The position numbers and the translations under genes are program-made. 64,000 nt of DNA from Polynucleobacter sp. GWA2_45_21 (GTDB lineage: Bacteria > Pseudomonadota > Gammaproteobacteria > Burkholderiales > Burkholderiaceae): NCBI RefSeq assembly GCF_001830325.1, contig NZ_MHZG01000001.1:310001-374000 (forward strand), given 5' to 3'. Below, piece by piece: positions 1 to 8,349 of the stretch (positions are counted from its first letter, which is position 1; every line of letters starts with the position of its first letter). The notes below the pieces were generated by a model, which saw only the letters and a list, made by a program, of their open reading frames with translations, was not told the origin of the DNA and made no database searches.

Positions 1-316
1 CGCATACCAACCAATGGGCAAGCACTTTGCCAAACACCGCTACTGTAAAGGAATTTGGGGACAAGACCAATTGCTCTAGAGTGCCATCCGCGTAATCAGC
101 TGCGAACATCCGCTGCAAACCAAGCAAGGTGGAAAGCAAGGCAGCAACCCAAATGACGCCGGGCGCAATTTTTCTTAGTAAAGCGGTATCAGCCCCGATG
201 CCCAATGGGAACAAGCTAGTTACGATGACAAAGAAAAATAATGCAGTTAAGACCTCGCTCTTGCGACGCATCACTAGCAATAGATCACGATGAACAATGG
301 CTACAAAGGCGTTCAT
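1..316 (-). CDS. ccmB: Heme exporter CcmB (partial, N-terminal part)
   Basis: Inner-membrane subunit of the CcmAB(CD) complex of cytochrome c maturation system I. The reverse strand reads MNAFVAIVHRDLLLVMRR, then hydrophobic segments and a conserved-looking stretch containing ADYADGTLEQL, typical of CcmB. The start ATG overlaps the ccmA stop by four bases (ATGA at 313-316), so the two are translationally coupled. The gene runs off the left edge; about 105 codons are present of a usual length near 220. Confidence 0.9.
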   Translation of the reverse strand, partial: MNAFVAIVHRDLLLVMRRKSEVLTALFFFVIVTSLFPLGIGADTALLRKIAPGVIWVAALLSTLLGLQRMFAADYADGTLEQLVLSPNSFTVAVFGKVLAHWLVC

Positions 317-960
317 AGATCCAACACTCGCAGACCAGGAATAGATAAGGGTTGATGACTGGTGAGTACTACCACGCCATTGTGCTCAAGATGCTCTGCT
401 ATCAAGCCAAGCAACTCTTGGGCTGCATGAGTATCTAGAGCATTAAAAGGTTCATCCAAAATCCAAACTTGCGCCCGTCGCGTCACCATGCGAGCCATCA
501 AGACACGCTTTTTTTGGCCTGCAGATAAGCAATTGACTGGCAGATCTTCGCGCCCCTTCAGACCAAATCGCCATAAGGATGCAAATGCATCTTGCTCGGA
601 AAGCAAAACGCCATCAATCGCTGCATACATACGCAAATTTTCAAGGGCGCTGAGATCCTCTTTCAAGGCATCGCGATGACCTAAAAATAAGAGCTTGCCG
701 TGATACTCCGATGCCGCTTCTTTAATGGAATGGCCATTCCACAAGATGTCACCAGACTCTGGGGAAGCTAAGCCGGTAAGTAAACGTAAAAGACTTGTCT
801 TACCAACCCCATTCTCACCCCGAATATGGAGGCACTGACCGGTAAGGACCTGTACATTTAATCCTGAAAACAGGGTCCGCTCGCCTCGCACGCAAGTAAT
901 CTCCCGAGCCTCAAGAGCTACATTTGGAGATGCTGGGAAGGAAGAATAAGTGGCTGTCAT
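313..960 (-). CDS. ccmA: Heme exporter ATP-binding protein CcmA
   Basis: ABC-type ATPase of the cytochrome c maturation complex, working with CcmB, CcmC and CcmD in release of heme-loaded CcmE. The 215-aa length fits the family. Visible motifs are a Walker A (GENGVGKTS, residues 48-56), the ABC signature LSAGQKKR near residue 145, and a Walker B ending in LDEP followed by a D-loop (NALD) and a switch histidine (TSHQ). It is the first gene of a leftward operon with ccmB. The 183 bases upstream hold no recognisable gene. Confidence 0.95.
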   Translation of the reverse strand: MTATYSSFPASPNVALEAREITCVRGERTLFSGLNVQVLTGQCLHIRGENGVGKTSLLRLLTGLASPESGDILWNGHSIKEAASEYHGKLLFLGHRDALKEDLSALENLRMYAAIDGVLLSEQDAFASLWRFGLKGREDLPVNCLSAGQKKRVLMARMVTRRAQVWILDEPFNALDTHAAQELLGLIAEHLEHNGVVVLTSHQPLSIPGLRVLDL

Positions 961-1143
961 CGGAAGAAATGGCTTGAATCAAACCACCCCAGGCATTGTC
1001 CAAGACCCACTAGGGACTGTCAAACGACCTAAAACAGCAATTAGAGAATAAATCTCTTTTAATTCAAGCGCTTAGCCAATTATAGAGGCTATTCAAGCAG
1101 AATAGCTCACCTAGAACGCCAGGGATTACCTATGGCAAGCGCC

Positions 1144-1554
1144 TTATTTCCAAAAAATAGCCAGTTTTTGGGGTCCAGAGCCCTGAATCAGTACAGACTT
1201 CTTCTGGATACTTCCCTGATAGGAGGCTTCGATCTGATATTGGCCGGCAGTCAAATTAATCAACATATAGGGTCCATCGGCCTGTGCATCAAAAATCACT
1301 TGATTCTTGGTATTGAGCACTTTGATCTTTGCACCAAAAATCCAAACGCCACGACCATTTTCCAATTGCGATAACTCAAGCAATAAAGGCCATTGCTTTG
1401 ACTCCTTCAAAATTGCTTCTGATTCTCCCTCACCAACCCCGCCTGAGATATAAGAAATTCCTTGGGAATATTGGGTATCTGGTATTTGTGCAAACACCAT
1501 TGAAGAAAACGTGAAACATGCTGCAGAAAGAATCAATCGGGCGTTGAATTTCAT
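1144..1554 (-). CDS. Secreted protein with carboxypeptidase-regulatory-like fold (hypothetical)
   Basis: A 136-aa protein starting with a clear signal peptide (hydrophobic core, cleavage after VFA). The second half (IKVLNTKNQVIFDAQADGPY, then LTAGQYQIEASYQG) looks like a CarboxypepD_reg-type beta-sandwich, in which a short conserved Y-x-I-x-A-x-Y motif closes the domain. It is probably periplasmic. No enzyme motif is visible, and the specific function is unknown. Confidence 0.7.
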   Translation of the reverse strand: MKFNARLILSAACFTFSSMVFAQIPDTQYSQGISYISGGVGEGESEAILKESKQWPLLLELSQLENGRGVWIFGAKIKVLNTKNQVIFDAQADGPYMLINLTAGQYQIEASYQGSIQKKSVLIQGSGPQKLAIFWK

Positions 1555-1635
1555 GTGAGCCTCATTTCATTAGCGTAAGTGTGTAATTCATTCTACAGTC
1601 AAGCGCTTTACTCAAGTAAAAAAAATGGTCATTAA

Positions 1636-1661
1636 AAAAGCCCCGCACAAACGGGGCTTTT
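1636..1661 (-). terminator. Rho-independent terminator after qor
   Basis: Perfect 10-bp inverted repeat (AAAAGCCCCG at 1636-1645 and its complement at 1652-1661) with a 6-base loop. It lies 40 bases past the qor stop. The A/T ends could make it work on both strands. Confidence 0.85.
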
Positions 1662-1702
1662 CAACAAACTAGTTTAATCAAGCTAATGTTCGGTAACCCA
1701 CA

Positions 1703-2683
1703 TTAAGGGATCATGATGATCGCACCCGAGACTTTTCTTCCTTCGGCTGCTTTATGCGCCTCAGCAGCTTGTTCAAGTGTGAACTTGGCACCAATTTGCA
1801 CCTTCACTCGACCTTGTGCAATCGCATCAAACACTGCACGAGCATTTTCTTGAAGCAGCTCTGGAGTAGCGTTATGTGGAAATACAGAAGGTCTGGTTAA
1901 AAAGAGGCAGCCTTTCTTATTCAGAATCTCCGGCTGAATCTCTGGGGCTGGACCTGAGGCAGCACCAAATAAAGCAACCATGCCAAATGGTGCAGCACAA
2001 TCGAGCGATCCCAGGAATGTCGTTTTAGCAACGGAGTCATAAACCACATTCGCTTTACGTCCACCTGTTGCCTTGAGTACCTCTTCCACCCAATTAGGGT
2101 TTGAGTAATCCACCACAGCATCGCATCCCGCTTCCTTAGCTGCTGAAACCTTGGCTTGAGAGCCAACAGTGCCGACAACAAAAGCACCTAATGATTTTGC
2201 CCAGCCAGCCAAGATTTGACCAACACCACCGGCAGCAGCATGAACTAGCACGACATCGCCAGCCTTTACCTGATATGTTTTCTGAATTAAATACTGCGCA
2301 GTCATTGCCTTAAAGAACACGGCTGCAGCGACTTCATCAGATACGTTGTCTGGCACTGAGACCAACTTATCTGCTGCGACATTACGTGCACTCGCATAAG
2401 CACCAATACCAGCATTGATATACATGACACGATCACCGATTTTGAATCGAGTGACACCCTCACCAAGCGCCTCAACTACACCAACCGCTTCATGACCCAA
2501 ACCTGTTGGCAGCTCGAGTGGGTAATAACCAGAGCGCTGATAGACATCAATAAAGTTAAAACCAATCGCAGTTTGACGAAGCTGAACTTCCCCTTTTCCT
2601 GGAGCTGGCAGCTCTTTATCAATTAACTGAATCACATCAGCATTGCCGAGTTCTGAAAGATTAACAATTCGAGCAGTTGTCAC
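1703..2683 (-). CDS. qorA: NADPH:quinone oxidoreductase, zinc-independent MDR family
   Basis: Medium-chain dehydrogenase/reductase of the QOR class, using NADPH to reduce quinones. The 326-aa length matches. It has an N-terminal GroES-like domain (GHEAVGVVEALGEGV and KIGDRV) and a Rossmann nucleotide-binding stretch (HAAAGGVGQILAGWAK near residue 150). The zinc-ligand cysteines of alcohol dehydrogenases are absent. The start is GTG, preceded by AAGGTG at a suitable distance. Confidence 0.9.
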   Translation of the reverse strand: MTTARIVNLSELGNADVIQLIDKELPAPGKGEVQLRQTAIGFNFIDVYQRSGYYPLELPTGLGHEAVGVVEALGEGVTRFKIGDRVMYINAGIGAYASARNVAADKLVSVPDNVSDEVAAAVFFKAMTAQYLIQKTYQVKAGDVVLVHAAAGGVGQILAGWAKSLGAFVVGTVGSQAKVSAAKEAGCDAVVDYSNPNWVEEVLKATGGRKANVVYDSVAKTTFLGSLDCAAPFGMVALFGAASGPAPEIQPEILNKKGCLFLTRPSVFPHNATPELLQENARAVFDAIAQGRVKVQIGAKFTLEQAAEAHKAAEGRKVSGAIIMIP

Positions 2684-2712
2684 AAGTCACCTTATTATTT
2701 TTATAGAAAAAT

Positions 2713-3165
2713 TTATCTTACTGCAACAGCAGAAGAGGCAAGCTCTTCATCCTCAACAACAGCCCAAGTACTATCTCCGAGCTTTTTGACCGCCATAGAA
2801 TAAGTCCAGGAATCAGGGATACCGCAACTCCATTGATCTGGGCCATTCTGAATCAACACATTGGCGCCAATGCGACTATCAAAATACAAATGATATGTTT
2901 TGCCATGCAGAGGGTTAAAACTGAATTTGGCACTATGCACCATCTCAGTGGCATCTAATCGCGCTTGAAGCGAGCGCGCTTGCTTCATTAATACTTCAGC
3001 CTGCTCCATAATGCGATCGTATTCGAGCTTGGCATTTTGACGAGCAACATTGACTGCCTTGTCTTTTTCTTCCAAGACTTTAATCGGCGCAAACACGGGT
3101 GCGCCGACCTCCATGGGATATTCAATGCCGGCATGCCGTGCTGGATCGGTGTCTTCTATTCTCAT
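2713..3165 (-). CDS. DUF2452 family protein
   Basis: A 150-aa cytosolic protein. A central helix (KAVNVARQNAKLEYDRIMEQ) precedes a conserved-looking beta region with FNPLHGKTYHLYF and WSCGIPDSW, which I recognise as the DUF2452 signature. This family often lies near photolyase and stress genes in aquatic bacteria, as here (a photolyase is the next leftward gene upstream). The biochemical function is not known. Confidence 0.75.
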   Translation of the reverse strand: MRIEDTDPARHAGIEYPMEVGAPVFAPIKVLEEKDKAVNVARQNAKLEYDRIMEQAEVLMKQARSLQARLDATEMVHSAKFSFNPLHGKTYHLYFDSRIGANVLIQNGPDQWSCGIPDSWTYSMAVKKLGDSTWAVVEDEELASSAVAVR

Positions 3166-3253
3166 GGCTTAATTAACCCACTGATTTATATAGCGAAAGT
3201 GTGACACAAATTCACAAAATGCGTTGCTGCTGCTTATGGAGCAAATAAGTCAA

Positions 3254-4780
3254 TTACAGGGCGTTCAAATCTTCTAGAAGCCCTTTGGCATGAATTTGGA
3301 TTTCCTGCTGATCAGCATCGCTAATGCGAGATAAGTTGGCAGTCATCAGCCTGGTCCGAGGGCTGGCCTCAAACTGCTGACGATGCTTTATTAAGAAATT
3401 CCAATACAGATTGGTCATTGGGCAGGCGCCCTCCCCAAACCGAATATCAGGCTTGTATTGGCAAGACCCACAATAGTTATTCATTCTCTTAATGTAGGCG
3501 CCACTGGCAATATAAGACTTACTAGTGAAACGACCACCACTCGCAAATAAGGCCATGCCCGCCGTATTGGGCAACTCCACCCACTCAATCGCATCAATAT
3601 AAATTGCCAGATACCAATCACACACCTCTTTTGGCAGAATTTCTGCGAGCAAGGCAAAGTTACCCGTCACCATCAAGCGCTGAATATGATGTGCATAGCC
3701 ATACTGCAAGGTCTGCCCTATCGCCTCTTGCATGCATTTCATATTCGTTTTGCCAGTCCAATACCAATTGGGCAATGGATTGCGATGGTCGTAAAAATTA
3801 TCCTCAGCCATTTGAGGTATATCCAGGTAGTACATGCCGCGGACAAATTCTCGCCAACCTAGAATCTGACGAATGAAACCTTCTACTGTCGCCAACTCCA
3901 AGTCATCTTTTTTCCAAGCCAGTAAAACGGCATCAATGACTTCTCTGGGATTGAGCAACTTTAAATTCAGCGAACTCGACAACAGCGAGTGCCAACCAAA
4001 TGGGGTATCTGTCCACATCGCATCTTCATAAATGCCGAAGGTCGCTAAGCGATGCTCTACAAACCCCTCGAGTGCTTGAAGTGCTTGCTGGCGAGTCACC
4101 GGCCACTGAAAGTGAGTCAGCGATCCAGGGTGATCCGAGTAACGCTCTTCTACCTCAAGCAATACGGCTTTAGTAATCGCATCTGGTTCAAATAATTCTG
4201 GAGGCGGAATAAGGCCCGGCCCCTTCTTAGGAAAGGGTTTGCGATTATCTCGATCGAAGTTCCACTGCCCACCCTCTGGATTACCTTCTTTATCAACCAG
4301 GATGTTGTGGGTCTTGCGCATGAGTCGATAGAAATACTCCAAACGCAACTCTTTTTTGCCTGCAACCCAGTTAGAAAATTCATGGCGTGAACAATAGAAA
4401 TGGGGATCCTCCTGCATTTCTAATTCAATACCCAATTCAGAGGCCAATGTTTCAATCTCGCACTTAAGTCGATACTCCCCAGGCTCAAGACAAACTAAAT
4501 GAGTGCATTGATCATTTTTCAGAATTTCGCGCAATGTGTCAGCAATTGATTTGGGGGATTGCTTGATATATTGCAGCGGTATACCAAGCCCTTCTAATTC
4601 CTTAGCGAAGTGACGCATAGCCGACAAAAACAAGGCAATTTTTGCTTTATGGGACCAAACATACTGAGCCTCATCCGCAGACTCAATCATGACTACCTGA
4701 TCAGCCTGAGGATTGAGATTTTTTAATACCGGACTATTGATGTCTAGCTGATCACCCAAAATGAGAACAAGCTTCTTCAA
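3254..4780 (-). CDS. FeS-containing (6-4) photolyase / FeS-BCP cryptochrome (PhrB type)
   Basis: Light-driven repair of (6-4) photoproducts using FAD, a lumazine-type antenna and a [4Fe-4S] cluster, in the prokaryotic PhrB/CryB class. The 508-aa length is typical. Cysteines at residues 349, 437, 440 and 453 (in KCMQEAI and the CGSC...GACP stretch) line up with the four cluster ligands of Agrobacterium PhrB (350, 438, 441, 454). The N-terminal KLVLILGDQL is the usual family start. The start codon is TTG with GAGAAAAG upstream; no better in-frame ATG is present. It is downstream of a tight leftward cluster (TIGR03643, DUF393, chalcone-isomerase-like, DUF3833). Confidence 0.92.
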   Translation of the reverse strand: MKKLVLILGDQLDINSPVLKNLNPQADQVVMIESADEAQYVWSHKAKIALFLSAMRHFAKELEGLGIPLQYIKQSPKSIADTLREILKNDQCTHLVCLEPGEYRLKCEIETLASELGIELEMQEDPHFYCSRHEFSNWVAGKKELRLEYFYRLMRKTHNILVDKEGNPEGGQWNFDRDNRKPFPKKGPGLIPPPELFEPDAITKAVLLEVEERYSDHPGSLTHFQWPVTRQQALQALEGFVEHRLATFGIYEDAMWTDTPFGWHSLLSSSLNLKLLNPREVIDAVLLAWKKDDLELATVEGFIRQILGWREFVRGMYYLDIPQMAEDNFYDHRNPLPNWYWTGKTNMKCMQEAIGQTLQYGYAHHIQRLMVTGNFALLAEILPKEVCDWYLAIYIDAIEWVELPNTAGMALFASGGRFTSKSYIASGAYIKRMNNYCGSCQYKPDIRFGEGACPMTNLYWNFLIKHRQQFEASPRTRLMTANLSRISDADQQEIQIHAKGLLEDLNAL

Positions 4781-4806
4781 ATATCTTTTCTCGCCAATCG
4801 CTGGGC

Positions 4807-5361
4807 TTAGCGCTTGTAAAAGCTCAGGGTAACCTCGCCAAGATCAATTCCAAATTTACTCATCTTGGCCTTATTCAGCATGACCTTGGGTGTGACAAGG
4901 TACATCCAATCATTAAATTGCATGTGATAAATTGTGCCGTCTACTGGTAATGCCAAGGTGTAAGCCCAGTTAAGGGCATTACCCGCTGACTCACCCAGTG
5001 CATCACCCACTACATCATCTGCCCTACCAATATATTTACCTGGTGCAGTTTCAGTCAAAGTCCAGATACGCTTTTGCTTAGTGCCGTCGGAATATTCAAA
5101 GCTCTCATCGAGAGTGCCCACTTTTTTACCATCAACGACTTTCCACTGCGCCACCAAGAGAACCGTGAAGCGCTTCTTAACTTCGCCACTGCGGTCAGTA
5201 AAGATTCCATAGGCATCTATCGTGCCGTTAAAGTATTCACTCAGATCTAGATTGGGTTTCTCATTAGCGTACTGCGTTACCGAAGGAGAAGAACAGCCAA
5301 ATAGACCGAATGCAAGCAAGCAAACACTTAAGCACTTTGAAACGAAATGGATCTTGCACAT
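4807..5361 (-). CDS. DUF3833 family lipoprotein
   Basis: A 184-aa predicted lipoprotein. A signal peptide ends in a lipobox (LFGCSS), followed by NLDLSEYFNGTIDAYGIFTDRSG and a beta-rich body ending in a conserved-looking DWMY region, typical of DUF3833. I prefer the ATG at 5361 over one six bases upstream, because AGGAG then sits seven bases away. That ATG overlaps the upstream stop by one base (TAATG), so coupling is likely. The role is unknown; the family recurs next to photolyase genes. Confidence 0.85.
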   Translation of the reverse strand: MCKIHFVSKCLSVCLLAFGLFGCSSPSVTQYANEKPNLDLSEYFNGTIDAYGIFTDRSGEVKKRFTVLLVAQWKVVDGKKVGTLDESFEYSDGTKQKRIWTLTETAPGKYIGRADDVVGDALGESAGNALNWAYTLALPVDGTIYHMQFNDWMYLVTPKVMLNKAKMSKFGIDLGEVTLSFYKR

Positions 5362-5909
5362 TAACATGCTCCTGAAATGAGTGGTGGCGGGCAGCCCTGC
5401 CCCAAGAGTTCAGTCCTGAGTTTTGGGACGCTTGTTTTTGAATCTAACCAAATACCAAAAAAAGCTTTTGCAAAATCAGCACCCTGAATTTGCGATATCT
5501 TCCTGCCCTCATAAAAGAAGCTGGTGCCCTGCTTAGGGATATAGACAGCAGCAATAGTCTGGCCAGGCTCCACGTTGGGAAGGATACCTGCTAGCTCCTT
5601 ACCCCAAGATGTTGCTTGGGGATCGGCAACACCTAAGCTTTTCATTTCATCAGCCGTACGGTTGGCGATTGCCTCCCCTAAGAATGCCCTCTGATACTTC
5701 AGCTCGAGTGCGAACTCCTGAGAATCCTTAGCGGCACCACGATATAGATTGGCATCGTAAACGTGAAAGCCCCAAAAGTTGAGTCTGCCCAGCCCCTGCA
5801 ATTGTGTTTGACCCATCATACTTTTAATATGCGGCGGCTCTTTAGCGAAACTCATAGGAGTTGCTGCGCCAAGGGCTAAGGTGATTACCAATACATGAGA
5901 GAGTTTCAT
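5361..5909 (-). CDS. Chalcone isomerase-like family protein, exported
   Basis: A 182-aa protein with a signal peptide (MKLSHVLVITLALGAATPMSFA) and a chalcone-isomerase-like domain (LNFWGFHVYDANLYRG, then EFALELKYQR). Bacterial members are not flavonoid enzymes as far as is known and may bind fatty-acid-like ligands. I place the start at 5909 because GAAAGG precedes it and a signal peptide follows. A longer reading to 6005 would overlap the upstream gene by about 90 bases and bury the signal peptide. Confidence 0.82.
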   Translation of the reverse strand: MKLSHVLVITLALGAATPMSFAKEPPHIKSMMGQTQLQGLGRLNFWGFHVYDANLYRGAAKDSQEFALELKYQRAFLGEAIANRTADEMKSLGVADPQATSWGKELAGILPNVEPGQTIAAVYIPKQGTSFFYEGRKISQIQGADFAKAFFGIWLDSKTSVPKLRTELLGQGCPPPLISGAC

Positions 5910-5913
5910 ATCC

Positions 5914-6300
5914 TTATGCCTTTCTATTGACCAGTCGCAAAGCAAGCGGTCCCAGTAGTGCCGAAATAGCATGGCGATGCTTTGCGAAGAATCGATAACC
6001 CACATTCCAAATCGGCTTGAGAGTTGACCTAGAAAATAGCCATACCAATTTAGGAAGATTGGCCCGGCTATAGGCTGCTGAAAATACCTCCACTCCTTGG
6101 ATCAGCTCACCATCATCATATTGGGCGCACATAGAGGCCAAAGCTTGGTCGCAAGAGACACCAACACGATCAGGGGCATATTGCTCCGAATTAATATCCA
6201 CGAAGCTAAGCAATCCTGCTTGATTACGCCCAGAAAGAAACTGGATTTCTGCCTGGCATAAAGGACAAAGTCCGTCATAGAACATGGTCAGCTTTTTCAT
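5914..6300 (-). CDS. DCC-family thiol-disulfide oxidoreductase-like protein (DUF393)
   Basis: A 128-aa protein with the family hallmark near the N-terminus, YDGLCPLC, a CxxC-type motif after a beta strand. The C-terminal helical part (WNVGYRFFAKHRHAIS) is also typical. A thioredoxin-like redox role is usually assumed but unproven. The start overlaps the TIGR03643 stop by four bases (ATGA), so it belongs to the same leftward operon. Confidence 0.88.
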   Translation of the reverse strand: MKKLTMFYDGLCPLCQAEIQFLSGRNQAGLLSFVDINSEQYAPDRVGVSCDQALASMCAQYDDGELIQGVEVFSAAYSRANLPKLVWLFSRSTLKPIWNVGYRFFAKHRHAISALLGPLALRLVNRKA

Positions 6301-6575
6301 GATGCCGATTTTTGCTTGTACTGAGTTGCGCAGTAAGCGCGGTTAACTAATTTACTGCGTAGGGCGAGATGCTTAGTTGCTCTGCCAGTCACCCGCTTGC
6401 GCCACAATTCAAAGGAGTTGCGTTTTAGCTGCTTTCTCATCAAAGCAATCACTTGAGGCTCTGAATACCCAAAAGTAAGTTCAATGGCATCAAAAGGCGT
6501 GCGATCCTCCCAGGCCATCTCAATCAACCTTGAGAGGTCCGCTTCTGAAAGCGTCTGGGGTAGTCGTGTCGTCAT
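6297..6575 (-). CDS. TIGR03643 family protein (DUF2805)
   Basis: A 92-aa basic protein with LIEMAWEDRTPFDAIELTFGYSEPQVIALMR, a helix-turn-helix-like stretch characteristic of TIGR03643, followed by a conserved FELWRKRVTGR tail. It is the first gene of the leftward photolyase-associated operon. Known members cluster with cryptochromes and photolyases. DNA binding is inferred from the HTH look only. Confidence 0.85.
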   Translation of the reverse strand: MTTRLPQTLSEADLSRLIEMAWEDRTPFDAIELTFGYSEPQVIALMRKQLKRNSFELWRKRVTGRATKHLALRSKLVNRAYCATQYKQKSAS

Positions 6576-6634
6576 CGAGCAAGTTTAAGACTTATTCAAT
6601 AAACTGGCTGAGACCTCCTCCAAATACCCTATTC

Positions 6635-7330
6635 ATGCCATTAATTCCAAATTCCTTCCGTGCGCTTGTGATTGGCTCCTCCGGAACCATCGGCTCTGCC
6701 TTCATGGAATTACTGGAAAAGCATCCCGCATGCACGAAAGTAATAGGCATGCATCGAAACTCTGCCAATCCGATTGATTACCAAGATCTCAACACCATTG
6801 AAGAGGCAGCAAAAGCCCTTTCAGGAGAAGCTCCTTTTCAGTTGATCATCAATACCATCGGCGTATTGCACTCTGCGGATTGGATGCCAGAAAAGAAACT
6901 GGATGATCTCAATGCCGAGCAATTGCAGTTATTGATGCAAATGAACGCCATTGGTCCTGGATTAACTATCAAGCACTTTTCTAAGTTACTGGATCCAGCC
7001 AACTCGGTCATGGCAACGCTCTCTGCCAAGGTTGGCAGCATTGAAGACAATCGTCTCGGCGGCTGGTACAGCTACCGCGCCTCTAAGGCAGCACTCAATA
7101 TGCTGATCAAGACGGCATCGATTGAATTCTCCAGAACTAAACCCAATACCGCACTTGTGGCACTTCACCCAGGGACCGTCAATTCTCGCTTATCAAAACC
7201 CTTCAAGGGCGAGCAAATTGGTAGACCCCCTTTAGATGCTGCCAACGATATGCTCAATGTTCTTTTCTCGCTCAGCAAAGAAGATTCAGGTAGCTTCATT
7301 ACTTACTCTGGCGAGAGACTACCCTGGTAA
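6635..7330 (+). CDS. SDR family NAD(P)-dependent oxidoreductase
   Basis: A 231-aa short-chain dehydrogenase/reductase. It has a glycine-rich cofactor site (VIGSSGTIGSAF), a late NTIG motif, and the YxxxK pair in WYSYRASKAALN. The substrate is unknown. The start at 6635 gives MPLIPNSFRALVIGSSG with the nucleotide-binding strand near the N-terminus; a longer in-frame reading from 6530 would overlap the divergent TIGR03643 gene. It is transcribed away from the photolyase operon. Confidence 0.85.
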   Translation: MPLIPNSFRALVIGSSGTIGSAFMELLEKHPACTKVIGMHRNSANPIDYQDLNTIEEAAKALSGEAPFQLIINTIGVLHSADWMPEKKLDDLNAEQLQLLMQMNAIGPGLTIKHFSKLLDPANSVMATLSAKVGSIEDNRLGGWYSYRASKAALNMLIKTASIEFSRTKPNTALVALHPGTVNSRLSKPFKGEQIGRPPLDAANDMLNVLFSLSKEDSGSFITYSGERLPW

Positions 7331-7343
7331 CTCACAACATCTG

Positions 7344-7415
7344 ATGAGCTATTTTTCTCATATTTTTCTCTCACTACTCATGCTTGTCGGGGCGCAAACT
7401 TCTCTCTTCGCGTAA
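7344..7415 (+). other. Signal-peptide reading cut off from the phosphatase gene by an in-frame TAA
   Basis: ATG at 7344 opens a 23-codon reading (MSYFSHIFLSLLMLVGAQTS then LFA) that is a textbook signal peptide, ended by TAA at 7413-7415. The same frame continues without another stop as TEFARA and then the phosphatase. A single CAA-to-TAA change would explain it. Confidence 0.7.
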
Positions 7416-7433
7416 ACTGAGTTCGCTAGGGCT

Positions 7434-7919
7434 ATGCAAGATGGTCAACATGTCTTGCTCATGCGTCATGCTGATGCGCCGGGGTTTGGTGATCCTCAGG
7501 GTTACCAGTTAAGCCAATGCTCCACGCAACGCAATCTAGGTGAGCGTGGCAAGAAACAGGCTAAGGCCACTGGCGATTGGCTGGCCAAGCAGGGCATTAC
7601 GAAGGCGCAGGTCTACAGCAGCCCCTGGTGTCGTTGCTTTGATACTGCAAACCTACTCAATAAGGGCGAAGTTAAGAAGGAGGCGGCACTCGGCTCCTTC
7701 TTTGATGACATGAGTCAAGCCCAAAAGCAGACCGAAGCTTTAGCGAAACTCATTCAGCTTGAGCGCATTCAGCATCCAAAAACACCAATCATTATGGTCA
7801 CTCATCATGTCAATATTGAATCCTTCACTGGCCAGGTTCTCAATTCGGGTGACATGATCTTGGTCAAAGTAGATTCTTCAGGCAGAGCGCTATCTCATAC
7901 GCGATATCCAAGCCCATAG
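7434..7919 (+). CDS. Histidine phosphatase family protein (lost its export signal, possible pseudogene)
   Basis: Phosphoglycerate-mutase-like domain of 161 aa. The catalytic LLMRHADAPG (RHG-type motif), a conserved SSPWCRC arginine region and a late THHVNIE histidine motif are all present. Homologues are usually secreted. Here the start used is an internal ATG at 7434, with no clear ribosome site, and the signal peptide sits upstream in the same frame behind a TAA at 7413. The protein is either cytosolic and re-initiated, or the gene is a recent nonsense pseudogene. Confidence 0.75.
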   Translation: MQDGQHVLLMRHADAPGFGDPQGYQLSQCSTQRNLGERGKKQAKATGDWLAKQGITKAQVYSSPWCRCFDTANLLNKGEVKKEAALGSFFDDMSQAQKQTEALAKLIQLERIQHPKTPIIMVTHHVNIESFTGQVLNSGDMILVKVDSSGRALSHTRYPSP

Positions 7920-7943
7920 CGTCTTTTTTATTTAACAAACTTC

Positions 7944-8342
7944 ATGCAATCGAAAGCATCCATCATGACTGACTTACCCCTGAATGTTCTTGGACAACCA
8001 CTGGTTCCCTGCTCTTTTGATCCTTTGACGGGATTTTTTAGAGATGGCTGCTGCAAAACAAATGAACAAGATCTCGGCAGCCATTTGGTCTGTGCGATTG
8101 TCAGCAATGACTTTTTGCAATTTAGCCTTAAGCGCGGCAATGATTTGATTACCCCAAGACCGGAATACCAGTTTCCAGGTTTGATTGCGGGTGATCAGTG
8201 GTGTCTTTGCTTGAACCGTTGGATCGAAGCTTTAGAAGCGAATTGTGCGCCGATGATTAAATTAGAAAGTACTCACATCAAAGCTTTAGAGAAAATCTCT
8301 CTAGAAGTGCTGGAGCAATACGCAGCATTGGAGCAGTTATAA
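7944..8342 (+). CDS. DUF2237 family protein
   Basis: A 132-aa protein with the DUF2237 pattern: PLNVLGQPLVPCSFDPLTGF, then FRDGCC, and later GDQWCLCLNRWIEAL. Five conserved cysteines suggest a metal- or redox-linked fold, but the function is unknown. The start could also be the ATG at 7965 (MTDLPLN); neither has a strong ribosome site. Confidence 0.8.
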   Translation: MQSKASIMTDLPLNVLGQPLVPCSFDPLTGFFRDGCCKTNEQDLGSHLVCAIVSNDFLQFSLKRGNDLITPRPEYQFPGLIAGDQWCLCLNRWIEALEANCAPMIKLESTHIKALEKISLEVLEQYAALEQL

Positions 8343-8349
8343 AACTCTA

